Assembly: GCF_900129205.1 (NCBI RefSeq)
Contig: NZ_FQUK01000028.1
Span: 1 to 34,982 of the forward strand
DNA: 34,982 nucleotides
Origin: Thermomonas hydrothermalis
GTDB taxonomy: Bacteria > Pseudomonadota > Gammaproteobacteria > Xanthomonadales > Xanthomonadaceae
Direction: 5' to 3'
Made by a program: the position numbers and the translations under genes. Of the stretch, positions 25,742 to 33,938 are shown one piece after another. The first letter of the stretch is position 1, and each line of letters opens with the position of its first letter. The notes below the pieces were generated by a model. The model was not told where the DNA came from and did not search any database. It saw nothing but the letters and a program-made list of their open reading frames with translations.

Positions 25742-26374
25742 ATGTCTGTTCGCAGCAACGATTCCGCCGGAAACAACCTGGTTCCGCCGCTGCCACCGCA
25801 GGCGCCGCGGATGGCGCCCAGCCCTTGGCTGGAAGCGTTGGGACGCGCGGTGCTGCGGCTGGGCGGCTGGCGGGTGGAGGGGGCGTTTCCGGATCTGCCA
25901 CGGCTGGTGGTCATCGCTGCCCCGCATTCGTCCAACTGGGACGGGATCTGGGGATTCGCCGCCAAACTGGCGCTGGGCATCCGGTTGAGCGTGCTGGGCA
26001 AGCACACCCTGATGCGTATCCCGCTGCTGTCGGCGTTTTTGCGTTGGCAGGGCGTGATCGGGGTGGACCGTGCCGCGCCGCAGGGGGTGGTCGAGCAGGC
26101 CATCGCCTTGCTGCGCCGCCCCGGCTCGCTCTGGTATGCGATCGCCCCGGAAGGGACGCGCAAGCCGGTGGCCCGCTGGAAGCCCGGGTTCTGGCGAATT
26201 GCCCGCGGCGCCGGGGTGCCGGTTCTGGCGGTGGCCTTCGATTACCCGCATCGGCGCATCGTGATCGGCCCGGTGTTCACGCCGGGTGAGGACATGGACG
26301 CCGACATCGCCCGCATCCAGCGTTGGTATGCGCCGTTCAAGGGGCGCTGCCACGACGTCGTACAGCCCGGTTGA
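25742..26374 (+). CDS. PlsC-like 1-acylglycerol-3-phosphate O-acyltransferase family protein
   Basis: A 210-residue acyltransferase of the PlsC/LPLAT fold. The HX4D catalytic motif is His-Ser-Ser-Asn-Trp-Asp in VVIAAPHSSNWDG, and the phosphate-binding motif is YAIAPEGTRKPVARWKPG. FAAKLALGIRLSVLGKHTLM and GVIGVDRAAPQGVVEQAIALL lie between them. The NWDG variant belongs to a group of small soluble or peripheral acyltransferases in proteobacteria whose exact acceptor is not known; it is not the main PlsC. It is monocistronic, with a leaderless promoter just after truC, followed by the long leader of the polysaccharide operon. Confidence 0.88.
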   Translation: MSVRSNDSAGNNLVPPLPPQAPRMAPSPWLEALGRAVLRLGGWRVEGAFPDLPRLVVIAAPHSSNWDGIWGFAAKLALGIRLSVLGKHTLMRIPLLSAFLRWQGVIGVDRAAPQGVVEQAIALLRRPGSLWYAIAPEGTRKPVARWKPGFWRIARGAGVPVLAVAFDYPHRRIVIGPVFTPGEDMDADIARIQRWYAPFKGRCHDVVQPG

Positions 26375-26650
26375 GCGACTGGCCAAACACGGCAAAAAGT
26401 GACGCATTAGGCCATATTGGCGCCTGATGGCGGCTTTAGTCACACACCAAACCCCCGTCCGGGCTCTTGGCGCAGTATTATTTGCTTGCCCACACATTCA
26501 GCGATAAAGCCCGATCCATGCCGGGCGGAATCGTGCACAGGAGCGGACAGAGTTGGTGCAGATGCGGTCAGGACGAGAGGCGCTGAGTACGCAGCCGCGC
26601 ATGCTGCGGCTGGCGCCTGCGTGTGCGCATCGGCTCCCGGGGGGCTGCTG
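26375..26650 (+). other. Non-coding region and probable long leader of the polysaccharide operon
   Basis: This 276-base gap is the longest in the window and is AT-richer than its flanks between about 26395 and 26510. Candidate -10 hexamers are TATTAT (26476-26481) and GATAAA (26503-26508), neither with a good -35. A 22-codon frame (26518-26586) could be a leader peptide but has no ribosome site. The frame of the HEAT-repeat gene stays open back to 26417, yet its content looks non-coding. I see no riboswitch or strong terminator. Confidence 0.5.
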
Positions 26651-27724
26651 ATGCATCTGTTCGATCTGCTCTACAGCAGCGACCCGGGGGTGGTGTTCGC
26701 ATTCTGGGTCGGGCTCAGTATGAGTCTGGCCTCGCTGGTGCTGTTTTTGGTCGTGCTGGTTTTGCGCAAGCTGTCGCAGCGGCGGGAGCGTCAGCACCGG
26801 CAGGCGCTGGCACGCTGGCAGCAGATTCTGACCGAAGCCATGCACAACGGTGTGCCGCCACATCTGCCGTCGTTGCCGGTGCAGGACATGACCGGCTTCA
26901 TGGAGGCCTGGAATGCCCTGCATGCGCTGCCGGAGGGCAAGGACAATCCGGGCATGCATCAGGTGGCCTGGGCGATCGGGCTTGCGCCCAAGCTGGAGAA
27001 AATCGCCCTGCGCGGCCACTTCCACGATCGGGTGATGGCCATCATCGCGCTCGGCCATCTGCGCAGCGTTTCCAGTTTCAGCCGGCTGGAGCCGCTGCTC
27101 GCCGACCCCAGCCCGATCATCTCGATCAGCGCCGCCCATGCGCTGATGCGGATCGATCCGATCCGCGCGGTGCAGCGGGTGGTGCCGCAGATCGTCGCCC
27201 GGCACGATTGGGTGGATGGTGGTGTGGCGCAGCTGTTGAGCGAAGCCGAACCCGACATCGTCAAGGATCCGCTGCGCAGCGCCGCCTTGCGCACCAATGA
27301 TGAGATTGCCTCGCGGCTGGTGCGCTTTTTGGCCGATGTCAGCCCGGAGGCGGCGACGGAGGTCATCCGGGCGGTGCTTTCCGAGCCGCATGACGAACAC
27401 CTGGTGTCCACCTGCTTGCAGGTCATGACCGACCCCGCCGATCTGGACAAGGTGCGACCGCTTCTGGCACATCCGCGCTGGCATGTGCGCATGCATGCGG
27501 CATCGGCCCTGGGCCGGCTTGGGCAGCGCCATGACGTGGAAATCTTGCTGCCGCTGCTGGCGGATCCGCAGTGGTGGGTACGCTATCGCACGGCGCAGGC
27601 AATCGCGCATCTGCTGGGTGGTGACGTGGCCATGCTGAGCCAGCTGCGGGATGCCCAGCAGGATCGCTTTGCGCGCGACATTCTCACCCAGGTGATCGCC
27701 GAGCAGACCCTGGAGGCGGCATGA
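26651..27724 (+). CDS. HEAT-repeat membrane protein, first gene of polysaccharide operon
   Basis: A 357-residue protein with one N-terminal membrane helix (about residues 13-38, VVFAFWVGLSMSLASLVLFLVVLVL). A basic coiled stretch follows (RKLSQRRERQHRQALARWQQ), then cytoplasmic alpha-helical repeats. HEAT-type units are visible in DRVMAIIALGHLRSVSSFSRL, PIISISAAHALMRIDP, WHVRMHAASALGRLGQRHDV and WWVRYRTAQAIAHLLGG. HEAT solenoids are protein scaffolds, so this one may dock onto the glycosyltransferase encoded next. The start is the ATG at 26651. The stop overlaps the next gene (ATGA). Confidence 0.85.
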   Translation: MHLFDLLYSSDPGVVFAFWVGLSMSLASLVLFLVVLVLRKLSQRRERQHRQALARWQQILTEAMHNGVPPHLPSLPVQDMTGFMEAWNALHALPEGKDNPGMHQVAWAIGLAPKLEKIALRGHFHDRVMAIIALGHLRSVSSFSRLEPLLADPSPIISISAAHALMRIDPIRAVQRVVPQIVARHDWVDGGVAQLLSEAEPDIVKDPLRSAALRTNDEIASRLVRFLADVSPEAATEVIRAVLSEPHDEHLVSTCLQVMTDPADLDKVRPLLAHPRWHVRMHAASALGRLGQRHDVEILLPLLADPQWWVRYRTAQAIAHLLGGDVAMLSQLRDAQQDRFARDILTQVIAEQTLEAA

Positions 27725-29232
27725 GCACGCCGGCTTTCGTCATCGGTCTGGCGCCAACCCTGGAAGCCCTGCAGTGGTTCTTCCTGCTCTATTTCGTCTG
27801 CATCAATGCGGTGTACCTGGGGCTGAACTTCATCTCCATGTACACCATCGTGCGCTATGTCCGCGAACATGGCGTGAGCTACCGCGCCCGCACCTTTGCC
27901 CAGTATCAGCCGCCGGTCAGCATCCTGGTGCCGGCCTATAACGAAGCCAGGACCATCGTCGCCACCGTGCGTTCCCTGCTGCGTCTGGATTACCCGAACT
28001 TCGAGGTGGTGGTAATCAACGATGGCTCCACCGATGACACCCTGAAAACAGTGGTGGAGGAATTCGGTCTGGTGGAATTTCCCGAGGCCTATCGCGCCCG
28101 ACTCAAGACGGCACCGATCCGCCGGCTCTATGTTTCGCCCGGGCATGGCCGGGTACGGCTGGTGGACAAGGACAACGGCGGTAAGGCCGATTCGCTCAAT
28201 GCCGGCATCAACACCGCACGCTATCCATTGTTTTGCGTGGTGGATGCCGACTCCATCCTGCAGAAGGACAGTCTGGCGCGGGTCGTGCAGCCGTTCCTTG
28301 AGGATGCCCGGATGATCGCCACCGGCGGAGTCATCCGGGTGGTCAACGGCTGTACGGTCCAGGACGGGCTGCTGAAAGAGATCGATCTGCCTGACAGACT
28401 GCTGCCCGCGATCCAGGTGCTGGAGTATCTGCGCGCCTTCTTGTTCGGGCGGCTGGGCTGGTTGCCGCTCAATGCGTTGCTGATCATTTCCGGGGCCTTC
28501 GGGGTGTTTTACAAGGAGCGGGTGATCGCCGCCGGCGGTTACAAGAGCGATCTGGTCGGCGAAGACATGGAAATGGTGGTGCGTCTGCACGACCGCATGC
28601 GCGAAGAAAACAGGCCGTACCGGATCGCCTACGTTCCGGATCCGATCTGCTGGACCGAGGTGCCTTCCGATCTGCGCTCCCTCTACGGCCAGCGCACGCG
28701 CTGGCAACAGGGGTTGGCCGAAAGCCTGTTTGGCAATCTGCGGCTGATGTTTCGGCGCAATGCCGGGGCGGTGGGCTGGTTGGCATTCCCGTTCATGCTG
28801 CTGTTTGAATGTCTGGGCCCGCTGGTGGAAGTGCTGGGCTATGTGTCGGTGATCATCCTGTGGCTGGCCGGGATGGTGTCGATGCAGGCGTTCTGGGTGT
28901 TCCTGTTCGCGTCGATTGGCTTGGGTATTCTGCTGTCGGTCAATGCCATGTTGCTGGAAGAGGTTTCATTTCAGCTCTACCCGCGGCCACGCCAGCAGCT
29001 CAAACTGTTTGTGGTTGCCATTCTCGAAAACTTCGGGTATCGCCAGATGTTGTCTGTGTTCTGTGTGATCGGACTGGTGCGCTGGATGCTCGGTCGCTCA
29101 AGCTGGGGGCATATGCGCCGCAAGGCGGATTGGCATGAGGAGGAAGAAGAAATGATGGTTAGCCCAGCGCAGACAGCGCAGACAAGCGGGGCGGCTGCCG
29201 CTCCTGGCAAGTCCCGCGAGGTGACGCCGTGA
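27721..29232 (+). CDS. Processive family-2 glycosyltransferase (BcsA/PgaC-like membrane synthase)
   Basis: A 503-residue inner-membrane glycosyltransferase. An N-terminal membrane helix (about 18-45) is followed by a GT-A domain with PPVSILVPAYNEARTIVATV, VVINDGSTDDT, the metal site VVDADS, the catalytic base region VGEDMEMVVRLHDRM and the polymerase motif QRTRWQQG. Three to four C-terminal helices follow (about 355-460), which would form the channel. This D,D,D,QxxRW set marks processive synthases such as cellulose, PNAG and hyaluronan synthases. No PilZ domain is present; the tail is acidic and disordered (HEEEEEMM...). The sugar donor is unknown. It overlaps the YaiO-like gene by GTGA. Confidence 0.94.
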   Translation: MSTPAFVIGLAPTLEALQWFFLLYFVCINAVYLGLNFISMYTIVRYVREHGVSYRARTFAQYQPPVSILVPAYNEARTIVATVRSLLRLDYPNFEVVVINDGSTDDTLKTVVEEFGLVEFPEAYRARLKTAPIRRLYVSPGHGRVRLVDKDNGGKADSLNAGINTARYPLFCVVDADSILQKDSLARVVQPFLEDARMIATGGVIRVVNGCTVQDGLLKEIDLPDRLLPAIQVLEYLRAFLFGRLGWLPLNALLIISGAFGVFYKERVIAAGGYKSDLVGEDMEMVVRLHDRMREENRPYRIAYVPDPICWTEVPSDLRSLYGQRTRWQQGLAESLFGNLRLMFRRNAGAVGWLAFPFMLLFECLGPLVEVLGYVSVIILWLAGMVSMQAFWVFLFASIGLGILLSVNAMLLEEVSFQLYPRPRQQLKLFVVAILENFGYRQMLSVFCVIGLVRWMLGRSSWGHMRRKADWHEEEEEMMVSPAQTAQTSGAAAAPGKSREVTP

Positions 29233-30506
29233 CTGCGCTTGCATGGCTGCTGTTGCAGAGCGGGGCGATGCTTGCCGGGCCGGTGGATCTGCCGCAGGCG
29301 GTATCGGCAGCCGTTGCGCAGGAACAAGAACAAGACCCGGAGGTGATGCGTCTGCGCGAGGCGCGTGAGCTGGCGACCTCGGGCGATCCGGCGCAACGGC
29401 AACGGGCGCTGGCGATGTACGACGCCATGTTGCAGGCATCGCCTGGCAATACCGACGTACTGCTGGCACGCGGTCGCACCTATGCCTGGGCTGGGCGTTA
29501 TCAAGAGGCCGAAGCCGATTTGCGCGCCGTCACCGCGGCCAAACCCGGCTACGCCGATGCCTGGTCGGCGCTGGGTGATCTCTACCTGTGGAGCGGGCAG
29601 CCACGGCTGGCCGCAGACGCTTATGCACACTGGGTGGCGCTGGAGCCGCAGTCGCCAGCGCCCTATCTCGCCCGCGGGCGTGCCTGGCGGGCGGCTGGTG
29701 AGCGCGAGGCTGCACGTGCCGATTTCCTGGCGGCGGGCGAGCGCGGAACCGCAGCGGAGGAGGTTGCCGATTTGCTGGCCAGCGTGCAGATCGCCACACC
29801 GGACGCATTGCGGAATGACGGCTATCGCTGGCAACTGCGCGCGAGTTGGGATCACACCGGGTTCGATGGCGGCCGCACGGCATGGAATGACACCACCGTA
29901 TCGGTGCGGCGCCGCTTTACGCAAGGTTCGCTGGCCCTGGAATGGCTACAGGCCGATCACTTCAGCCAGCGCGATGCGGCCTGGGCGCTGGACGGTTACG
30001 CCGGGCTGTGGTCGCGCGCCTATGCCAATCTCCGTTACCAGCAGGGCCCAGCCAACGGCGTACTGCCGCGGCAAAGCTGGCGCGCCGAGCTGTTCCAGGG
30101 CGTGGGCGCGGGTTGGGAGCTGTCGGCCAGTGTCGATCACCTACGTTTTTCCGGGACGACGGCGTTCTACGGGGTCGGGGTGGGCCGCTACTGGGGTGAC
30201 TGGTATGCGCGCTACAAGCTCCAACATGTGCCAGGTGTGGCTTCCGGCAGTTGGAGCCAGCGCCTGTTGCTACGCAACTACTACCGCGGCAATGGCGATG
30301 ATTATCTGGAGTTGACCGTCAGCCATGGCCGCAGCGCGGATCTCGACCGCGGTGGTGCGTTGGTACGCAACGCCAGTGCTGCCTTTGGTGCTGCCTGGGT
30401 GCGCTATTTCGGCACCTGGGGTTTCAAGCTTGGCGCAGGTGGCGCCAACGATGCCGACGGTTTCCACGAGCGTGAATTTTCGGTTGCCCTGTATCGTCGC
30501 TGGTGA
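29229..30506 (+). CDS. TPR plus YaiO-type outer-membrane beta-barrel protein
   Basis: A 425-residue exported protein starting at GTG 29229. A signal-like N-terminus (ALAWLLLQSGAMLAG) precedes about three TPR units (residues 57-165: RALAMYDAMLQASPGNTDVLLARGR, ADAWSALGDLYLWSGQ, PYLARGRAWRAAGERE). A YaiO-type beta-barrel (about 190-425) follows, with alternating aromatic strands such as YRWQLRASWDHTGF, YANLRYQQGP and a terminal FSVALYRRW. TPR-plus-barrel is the layout of the polymer exporters PgaA, BcsC and PelB, on a smaller scale. In E. coli yaiO also lies near a GT2 gene, yaiP. It probably exports the polymer made by the upstream synthase. Confidence 0.88.
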   Translation: MTALAWLLLQSGAMLAGPVDLPQAVSAAVAQEQEQDPEVMRLREARELATSGDPAQRQRALAMYDAMLQASPGNTDVLLARGRTYAWAGRYQEAEADLRAVTAAKPGYADAWSALGDLYLWSGQPRLAADAYAHWVALEPQSPAPYLARGRAWRAAGEREAARADFLAAGERGTAAEEVADLLASVQIATPDALRNDGYRWQLRASWDHTGFDGGRTAWNDTTVSVRRRFTQGSLALEWLQADHFSQRDAAWALDGYAGLWSRAYANLRYQQGPANGVLPRQSWRAELFQGVGAGWELSASVDHLRFSGTTAFYGVGVGRYWGDWYARYKLQHVPGVASGSWSQRLLLRNYYRGNGDDYLELTVSHGRSADLDRGGALVRNASAAFGAAWVRYFGTWGFKLGAGGANDADGFHEREFSVALYRRW

Positions 30507-32917
30507 TGAAACGCTACAACCCACCCCGGCCTGCGCGTGGCAGGCGGAACACGGCGGCTGCGCGCCTGTGGGCGTGGCTGCCGGCATTGCTGCTGGCGCA
30601 ACTGACCCTGGCCTTGTGCGCCCTCATCCGTCAGCCGGTCAGCAGCGGCCAGCCGCTGCTGCTGGCGCTGGTGGCGATTGGTAACCAGCTGCTGTTTCTG
30701 TTGCGTGCGCAACCTGTGCTGCTAGCGCTCGGCTGCCTGCTGGCAGCGCAGCGGTTCCAGCGCCTGGCTGTCTGGACGGTCGGTTTGCTGTGGGCGCTGT
30801 TCCTGCTGGCCCAAGGCGTGCTGGAGTTGTATTTCCGCGGCGCTGGCGTGGCGCTGGGAGCTGATTTGTTCGGGTACAGCCTGGAGGAAATCCGGACCAC
30901 GCTGGGCGGTGCCTCCGGCACCGTACACGGCGCTGACCTGCTGGTACTGCTGGCCCCGCTGCTGGTGCTGGGGCTTGTGTTGGGCTGGCGGTCGCGCGCA
31001 GATGTGTCGCCACCCCGCTGGGCATGGCTGCCAGGGTTGGCGCTGGCCGGTGTGCTGGCCTGGGCGTTACCGCTGGCACCGGGGGCCACGCTGTTGGACG
31101 GTGAAAGCGCCCGTCAGGCCGCGCGCAGCAAAGGCGCCTATTTCGTAGCCGATACGCTGCGCTGGTGGCGTGGTGAAAGCGCCCGTCAGGCCGCGCGCAG
31201 CAAAGGCGCCTATTTCGTAGCCGATACGCTGCGCTGGTGGCGTCTCCGGATACTGGCAAGGACGGTACAAGGCGGTGCCTGGCCATTTCTCCATGAAGAA
31301 AACACCCCGGACACATTGGGGCCGTACTTCGGCCCGACCCGTGACGGCCGTCCGCCCAATGTGGTGGTGATCGTGGTCGAGGGGTTGGGCCGGTCGTTCT
31401 CCGGGCCGGAGGCCCCGCTGGGCAGCTTTACGCCCTTTCTCGACGCATTGGCCGCGCGCAGCCTCTATTTCGACAACTTCCTGGCCAACCAGGGGCGCAC
31501 GTTCGGTGTGCTGCCGTCGTTGTTTGCCTCGCTGCCAATGGCCGAGCAGGGGTTTGCTGCCCTGGGGCCGAACATGCCAGCGCATGCCGGGTTGTTCAAT
31601 GTGCTGCAGCGGCAGGGCTATCACACCCGTTTCTACAGTGGCACCGACACCAGCTTCGACAACGAACGCCTGTTTCTGCAACGTCAGGGCGTGCGCGATA
31701 TCGTCGATGCACGCACCTTCGGGCCAGGGTATTCGCGCAATCCGTTCAGTAGTTGGGGCTATCCCGACCGTGAGCTGATAACGCGTGTGCTGGCCGATGC
31801 GCCGCGACTGCCCACTCCGTTTGTACTGGGCGTGCAGACCATCAGCATGCACACCAGCTACCGTTTTCCTGGCCAGGACATCTACAAGGCGCGTCTGGAG
31901 CAACATCTGGCCGCGCTTGGGATTCCGCCGGAGCGCCGTGCGGACTATCGGGCGCAGGCCGACATCTACAGCGCTATCCTCTACACCGACGACCAGCTGC
32001 GTCGCTATTTCGAGCAGGTGGCGCGCATGCCTTGGTATGCCGACACCATCTTCGTGATCACCGGCGACCATCGGCTGCCGGAAATCCCGATGGCGACGCA
32101 CATCGAACGCTACCATGTCCCGCTGATCGTGTTCTCGCCGCTGCTGCGGCAGCCGGCGCGGATCCAGGCAGTGTCCTCGCATCTGGACGTGACGCCTTCG
32201 CTGCTGGCCCTGTTGTCCAACACCTATGGGCTGAAACGACCGGCGCGGGTCACCTGGACCGGGCGCGGGCTGGACCTTGCGGCAAAGTTCCGTAGTCTGG
32301 GCGAGTTCCCGCTCAAGCAAACCAAGGCCAGCCCGCTCGATTTCGTTTCCGGGCGCTGGCTTCTGCACGATGACCGCTTGTTCGAGCTGCAGGAAGGCCT
32401 GCGCACGGCCGAAGTCGAGGACGCTGACCTGAAGGCCAGAGTGCAGTCTCGGCTGGACCGTTATGAAACCGCCAATGCCGCCTTCCTGCAGCGTGGCCAG
32501 TTATCGCCGGACGGCGATCAACCGGCACTGGTGCCGTATCGTGTGTCTGCCGTCTCCGCGCCGCGGTCAGCGCCGGTGACTGCCCCCGGGCTGGGTATCG
32601 ATACGGTGGCATTGTCGGTCGGGAGCGAGGCAGTGACGGTGCAGGCGGTCTTTGTCAATGGCGATGCGCAGCCGTCGCGCACGTTCGTGCCGCTGGCGGT
32701 TTTCACCGATGCGGCTGGAAACGAACTCCATGAAGCCTACGGCCCGGCCTTGACCCTGGCGCCGGGGGCCACACGTGCGGTGCAGTTGCGCCTGCCGTTG
32801 CCGGCACGGCCTGGGCAATATTTCGTGGCAGTGCGGCCATCCGATCCAGACGATGGCAAGCCGGTCGGTCGTGGGCGTTATCACCTGCCGGTTGACATCC
32901 GGGAGGCGGCACGGTGA
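30506..32917 (+). CDS. LTA-synthase-like membrane phosphotransferase (alkaline phosphatase superfamily)
   Basis: An 803-residue protein with about five N-terminal membrane helices (residues 20-190), a periplasmic linker, and a sulfatase/LTA-synthase catalytic domain (about 280-620). Active-site elements are Glu292 in VVVIVVEGLGRSF, the candidate nucleophile Thr332 in NQGRTFGVLPSLFAS, and Asp521-His522 in FVITGDHRLPE, followed by YHVPLIVFSP. Such enzymes transfer phosphoglycerol or phosphoethanolamine from phospholipid to a glycan or lipid acceptor; sulfatase activity is less likely because the CxPxR motif is missing. A C-terminal beta domain (about 690-803) may bind sugar. The linker holds an exact duplicated 24-residue block (199-246). 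The ATG overlaps the previous stop; a GTG at 30503 is the alternative. Confidence 0.9.
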   Translation: MKRYNPPRPARGRRNTAAARLWAWLPALLLAQLTLALCALIRQPVSSGQPLLLALVAIGNQLLFLLRAQPVLLALGCLLAAQRFQRLAVWTVGLLWALFLLAQGVLELYFRGAGVALGADLFGYSLEEIRTTLGGASGTVHGADLLVLLAPLLVLGLVLGWRSRADVSPPRWAWLPGLALAGVLAWALPLAPGATLLDGESARQAARSKGAYFVADTLRWWRGESARQAARSKGAYFVADTLRWWRLRILARTVQGGAWPFLHEENTPDTLGPYFGPTRDGRPPNVVVIVVEGLGRSFSGPEAPLGSFTPFLDALAARSLYFDNFLANQGRTFGVLPSLFASLPMAEQGFAALGPNMPAHAGLFNVLQRQGYHTRFYSGTDTSFDNERLFLQRQGVRDIVDARTFGPGYSRNPFSSWGYPDRELITRVLADAPRLPTPFVLGVQTISMHTSYRFPGQDIYKARLEQHLAALGIPPERRADYRAQADIYSAILYTDDQLRRYFEQVARMPWYADTIFVITGDHRLPEIPMATHIERYHVPLIVFSPLLRQPARIQAVSSHLDVTPSLLALLSNTYGLKRPARVTWTGRGLDLAAKFRSLGEFPLKQTKASPLDFVSGRWLLHDDRLFELQEGLRTAEVEDADLKARVQSRLDRYETANAAFLQRGQLSPDGDQPALVPYRVSAVSAPRSAPVTAPGLGIDTVALSVGSEAVTVQAVFVNGDAQPSRTFVPLAVFTDAAGNELHEAYGPALTLAPGATRAVQLRLPLPARPGQYFVAVRPSDPDDGKPVGRGRYHLPVDIREAAR
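31100..31243 (+). repeat. Exact 72-bp tandem duplication within the phosphotransferase gene
   Basis: Bases 31100-31171 and 31172-31243 are identical. The unit is 24 codons, in frame, beginning GESARQAARSKG and ending DTLRWWR, so the reading frame is preserved. It lies in the linker between the membrane helices and the catalytic domain. Confidence 0.97.
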
Positions 32918-33858
32918 GCCTGCGCACGAGCCGCTGGCTGCTGTTGCTGCTGCTCGTCTGCACATGGCCTGTCTGGGCGCAGGTGCCTGCGCCGCGTGCA
33001 GTGTGGGTGTGGGAAGAGGACACCGGTGCCATGCTGGAATCTCCGCAGGTGGCTGATGAGGCATTGGCGTTTTTGCAGCGCAAGCGCATCGGCACGATGT
33101 ACCTGTATGCCGACGCTTATCAGGGCCGCAATCTGCTGGTGCAGCAGCCGGCGCGTTATCACACCCTGATCCGCGCTGCCCATGCGCGTGGCATCCGCGT
33201 GTATGCGCTGCTGGGGTCCTGGCACCTGCATACCGAACGCTATGTGCTGCCCTGGTACCGGCAGCGGGCGGTGGCCATGTTGCAGCGGGTGCTCGACTAC
33301 AACCAGGCGGCACCGGACGATGCCCGTTTCGACGGGGTCAACTACGACATCGAACCGCATGTGCTCGATCGCTGGAATGATCGGAGCCGCGAGCGTCTGC
33401 TGCGCGGGTTTCTCGACATGACGGCGGCGATGGTGGCGGCACGGGATCGTTCCGGCCAGCGCCTACCGATCGGTCCGGCGATGCCGTTCTGGTGGGATGG
33501 CATCACGCTCGACTGGCGCGGGGTGCGGGGGCCTGTCAGCGCCCATGTGATTGCCATGACCGACTATGTGGCGCTGATGGATTACCGCAACCGCGCCGCC
33601 GGGCGCGACTCGATCCTCTCCCACGCCGAAGACGAGCTGGCCCAGGCCAAGGCAGCGGGGAAAACGCTACTGATCGGCCTGGACTTCAACCCCGGCGAGC
33701 CGGCCAAGCTGAGTTTTTATGGCATGGACGAGGCTGCCTTCGAGCACGAAGCCGCTCAGGTCGAGGCCGCCCTGCACGGGCATCCCGCCTTTGCCGGCTT
33801 CGTCTTCCATCACTACGCCGGTTACCGGCGCTTTGTTGGTGAGCCCGTGCCGGAATGA
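32914..33858 (+). CDS. Exported TIM-barrel protein with a GH18-like active-site motif
   Basis: A 314-residue protein starting at GTG 32914, with a signal peptide (WLLLLLLVCTWPVWAQ, cleavage near residue 23). The mature sequence looks like a (beta/alpha)8 barrel: AVWVWEEDTGAM, IGTMYLYADAY, IRVYALLGSWHLH, FDGVNYDIEPH, LPIGPAMPFWW, YVALMDYRNRA, TLLIGLDFNPG and FAGFVFHHYAGY. Residues 139-147 (FDGVNYDIE) match the GH18 signature DGxDxDxE, except Asn in place of the middle Asp, with Glu147 as the expected acid. This suggests a periplasmic glycan hydrolase that trims the polymer of this operon, a partner found in cellulose, PNAG and Pel systems. No named family is certain. Confidence 0.78.
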   Translation: MSLRTSRWLLLLLLVCTWPVWAQVPAPRAVWVWEEDTGAMLESPQVADEALAFLQRKRIGTMYLYADAYQGRNLLVQQPARYHTLIRAAHARGIRVYALLGSWHLHTERYVLPWYRQRAVAMLQRVLDYNQAAPDDARFDGVNYDIEPHVLDRWNDRSRERLLRGFLDMTAAMVAARDRSGQRLPIGPAMPFWWDGITLDWRGVRGPVSAHVIAMTDYVALMDYRNRAAGRDSILSHAEDELAQAKAAGKTLLIGLDFNPGEPAKLSFYGMDEAAFEHEAAQVEAALHGHPAFAGFVFHHYAGYRRFVGEPVPE

Positions 33859-33872
33859 CAATGGGTGAGGGA

Positions 33873-33913
33873 AAGCATGGAGACCGCGCCCCGGCATCAC
33901 CGGGGCGCATGCT
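33873..33913. terminator. Hairpin between the polysaccharide operon and the TonB receptor
   Basis: GCGCCCCGG (33886-33894) and CCGGGGCGC (33900-33908) pair perfectly around CATCA. Flanking AGCAT and ATGCT can extend the stem past an internal bulge. It lies between convergent genes and has no long T-run. Confidence 0.6.
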
Positions 33914-33938
33914 TACAACCGGCTTGGCAGTTTCTGCA

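Noticed and set aside
26465-26486. Possible sigma-54 promoter (TTGG...TTGCT) before the polysaccharide operon
   Set aside because: The GG and GC elements are 13 bases apart instead of 10.
26435-26560. Possible c-di-GMP (GEMM) riboswitch in the polysaccharide leader
   Set aside because: I could not align the conserved junction bases or two parallel stems; only a vague resemblance at one segment.
26518-26586. 22-codon leader-peptide frame
   Set aside because: No ribosome site and no regulatory codon run; it may be chance.
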